A DNA stretch of 16,112 bases, taken from assembly GCA_005786915.1 (NCBI GenBank), contig SYCM01000010.1, forward strand, positions 1 through 16,112, read 5' to 3'. The notes beneath the pieces are model-generated. The model ran no database searches, was not told the origin of the DNA, and was given only the letters and a program-made list of their open reading frames with translations. Positions within the stretch are counted from its first letter, which is position 1. The number at the start of each line of letters is the position of its first letter. Below, one piece after another: positions 14,761 through 16,112 of this stretch. The translations under genes were made by a program, and so were the position numbers. Source of the stretch: Bacteroidota bacterium. Lineage in GTDB: Bacteria > Bacteroidota > Bacteroidia > Flavobacteriales > Schleiferiaceae.

Positions 14761-16112
14761 ATGATCCGCTCCAAGCTCGCCGTCGGAATCCTGGCCAGCC
14801 TGGCTCTGATCTACTTCGCGTGGCAACGGCCCTTTTTGGAGCGCGGCGCCAATCCGCGCAATCAAGTGATTTCCTACGACGTGGCGGGCTACTACGCCTA
14901 CCTCCCCATGCTGTTCATCGAAGGCGACGTTCGGCTCGAGCGCCCCTGGAAGTACGACATGATCCAGCTGGTAGGGGTGCACGAGCACCCCGAAACGGGC
15001 GGTCGCCACCTCAAATTTACCTCGGGCATGGCGGTGCTCTACGCGCCGTTTTTTGCCGCCGCCCACGCCTACACCTTGGCCATCCATCCGGCGGAGGCCC
15101 ACGGCTTTTCACTCCCCTACCGATTCGCCATCGGGTTGGCCGGGGTGCTGTACCCCCTGCTCGGACTCGTGCTGCTTCGCCGTTTTCTGCGCCACTACGT
15201 GCCCGACGCCGCAATCACCTGGGCCCTCGTCGCCCTGTTTTTGGGCACCAACCTCTTCTACTACAGCAGCTTTCGCGGAGCCATGAGCCACGGTGCCACC
15301 TTCATGCTGTCGGCGGCCATGCTCTACCACGCCGACCTCTGGCGGCGGCGCGAGCAGCCGGGTCGCCTCGTGGTCGTTGGGCTCCTCGCGGGCCTCGTGG
15401 TGCTGATTCGCCCCGTCAACCTGCTGATCCCTGTGGCCGTGGCTGCCATGTTCACGTTGGACGGTCGGCTTCCGCGCGGACTCCTCACCGCCCGGCGCCT
15501 GACCCTAGCGGTGGCGGCGGCGGCGCTCGTGGCCCTTCCGCAGCTTGGGTACTGGAAGGCCAGCACCGGCCACTGGTTCGTGTGGACCTACGGCCGCGAA
15601 GGCTTTTTTTGGACGGAGCCTGCCTGGATTCAAGGCCTCTTCAGTTGGCGCAAAGGCTGGTTCATCTACACCCCAATGGCCGCCTTCATGATCTTCGGGT
15701 TCTGGGGCTTCGCCCGCAAAAAACCGGCTTGGGCCCTCGTCGTCGGACTCTACCTCGTGGCTACTGCGTACGTGACCTTCAGCTGGTGGGCGTGGTGGTA
15801 CGGCGGAAGCTATGGCGCCCGGCCCTTGATCGACGCCTACGCCCTGCTGGCGCTGCCGCTGGCCGTGTACTTCCAGCGCATGCTCGAGGAGGCCCCCGCC
15901 GTGCTGCGTCGGCTCAGCCTGGCGACGGCGACCGGCCTGGTGGCGCTCAACCTCCTGCAGACCTACTACTACACGGCCGGATACCTGCACCACGATTCCA
16001 TGACGCGGGCCGCCTACCTCCACGTGATGCGGCACGCGGACTTTGCTCCGCGCGAACTCCTCGAAGCCCCCGACTACGACGCAGCGCTCAAGGGCGCCGA
16101 GCCCCGCTACTA
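14761..16112 (+). CDS. Polytopic membrane protein, GT-C glycosyltransferase-like (3' end at or beyond window edge)
   Basis: At least 450 residues with many membrane segments: one near the N-terminus (about 5-21), then clusters at about 85-108, 122-140, 150-168, 203-232, 247-262, 300-318, 323-341, 355-370 and 385-402. The first large outward loop carries YDVAGYYAYLP (39-49), where GT-C enzymes (lipid-linked sugar transferases such as ArnT and mannosyltransferases) keep a catalytic acidic residue. Other motifs are RGAMSHG (172-178), LIRPVN (215-220), FSWRKGWFIYTP (294-305) and WWAWWYGGSYGARPLIDAY (342-360). I recall a similar uncharacterised family in Bacteroidota, but donor and acceptor cannot be named. 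The window ends ...CGC TAC TA; the last two bases could begin a TAA or TAG stop, so the gene may be almost complete. The ATG at 14761 opens directly on the first hydrophobic helix. Confidence 0.6.
   Translation, partial: MIRSKLAVGILASLALIYFAWQRPFLERGANPRNQVISYDVAGYYAYLPMLFIEGDVRLERPWKYDMIQLVGVHEHPETGGRHLKFTSGMAVLYAPFFAAAHAYTLAIHPAEAHGFSLPYRFAIGLAGVLYPLLGLVLLRRFLRHYVPDAAITWALVALFLGTNLFYYSSFRGAMSHGATFMLSAAMLYHADLWRRREQPGRLVVVGLLAGLVVLIRPVNLLIPVAVAAMFTLDGRLPRGLLTARRLTLAVAAAALVALPQLGYWKASTGHWFVWTYGREGFFWTEPAWIQGLFSWRKGWFIYTPMAAFMIFGFWGFARKKPAWALVVGLYLVATAYVTFSWWAWWYGGSYGARPLIDAYALLALPLAVYFQRMLEEAPAVLRRLSLATATGLVALNLLQTYYYTAGYLHHDSMTRAAYLHVMRHADFAPRELLEAPDYDAALKGAEPRY

Noticed and set aside
1..16112. 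CRISPR arrays, insertion sequences, prophage or integrase genes
   Set aside because: No regularly spaced repeats, terminal inverted repeats around a transposase, or phage-like gene runs were seen anywhere in the window.

Overview
The window looks like a chromosomal piece of a fairly GC-rich member of the Bacteroidota, probably Flavobacteriales-like; the exact family cannot be fixed from the sequence. The signs are two TonB-dependent outer-membrane receptors (one with an N-terminal carboxypeptidase-regulatory-like domain), a large FN3/jelly-roll/PKD surface protein with a C-terminal sorting domain of the type IX secretion system, promoters of the Bacteroidota form TTTG-N19-TAnnTTTG, and no clear Shine-Dalgarno sequences before the genes.

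Layout. Positions 1-3225 hold the conserved rimP-nusA-infB operon on the minus strand. infB is cut by the window edge inside its G1 (P-loop) motif. A textbook promoter lies inside the end of the neighbouring gene, and a perfect hairpin sits in the operon leader. Positions 3214-5538 hold a minus-strand pair: a small histidine/cysteine-rich membrane or exported protein followed by a TonB-dependent receptor, best read as a metal-uptake pair. Divergent from it, 5618-9418 encodes a 1266-residue modular secreted protein. Next on the plus strand is a 907-residue TonB-dependent receptor (9515-12238), preceded by a long interrupted palindrome that ends one base before its start codon and followed by a clean intrinsic terminator. 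Converging on it is a minus-strand exported protein of unknown function (12287-13237). This gene shares a strikingly symmetric 64-bp divergent control region with a purple-acid-phosphatase-like lipoprotein (13302-14303). The phosphatase overlaps a small, very acidic protein gene by an ATGA junction. After a 158-bp gap with an intrinsic terminator comes a polytopic GT-C-like membrane protein that runs to the window edge.

How the parts relate. The first operon is core translation and transcription machinery. The rest is cell-envelope and nutrient acquisition. One receptor pair is plausibly for metal. The second receptor, the phosphatase and the exported unknown could together scavenge organic phosphate, but this is inference from neighbourhood only.

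The most notable non-coding observations are: several genes carry a TAnnTTTR promoter box only 3-6 bases before the ATG, which predicts leaderless mRNAs; the 13238-13301 divergent region is mirror-symmetric down to the two start codons; and terminator-like hairpins lie between promoter-like boxes and the starts of rimP and the last gene. I see no CRISPR array, insertion sequence, tRNA or rRNA, and no clearly new defence or mobile system.
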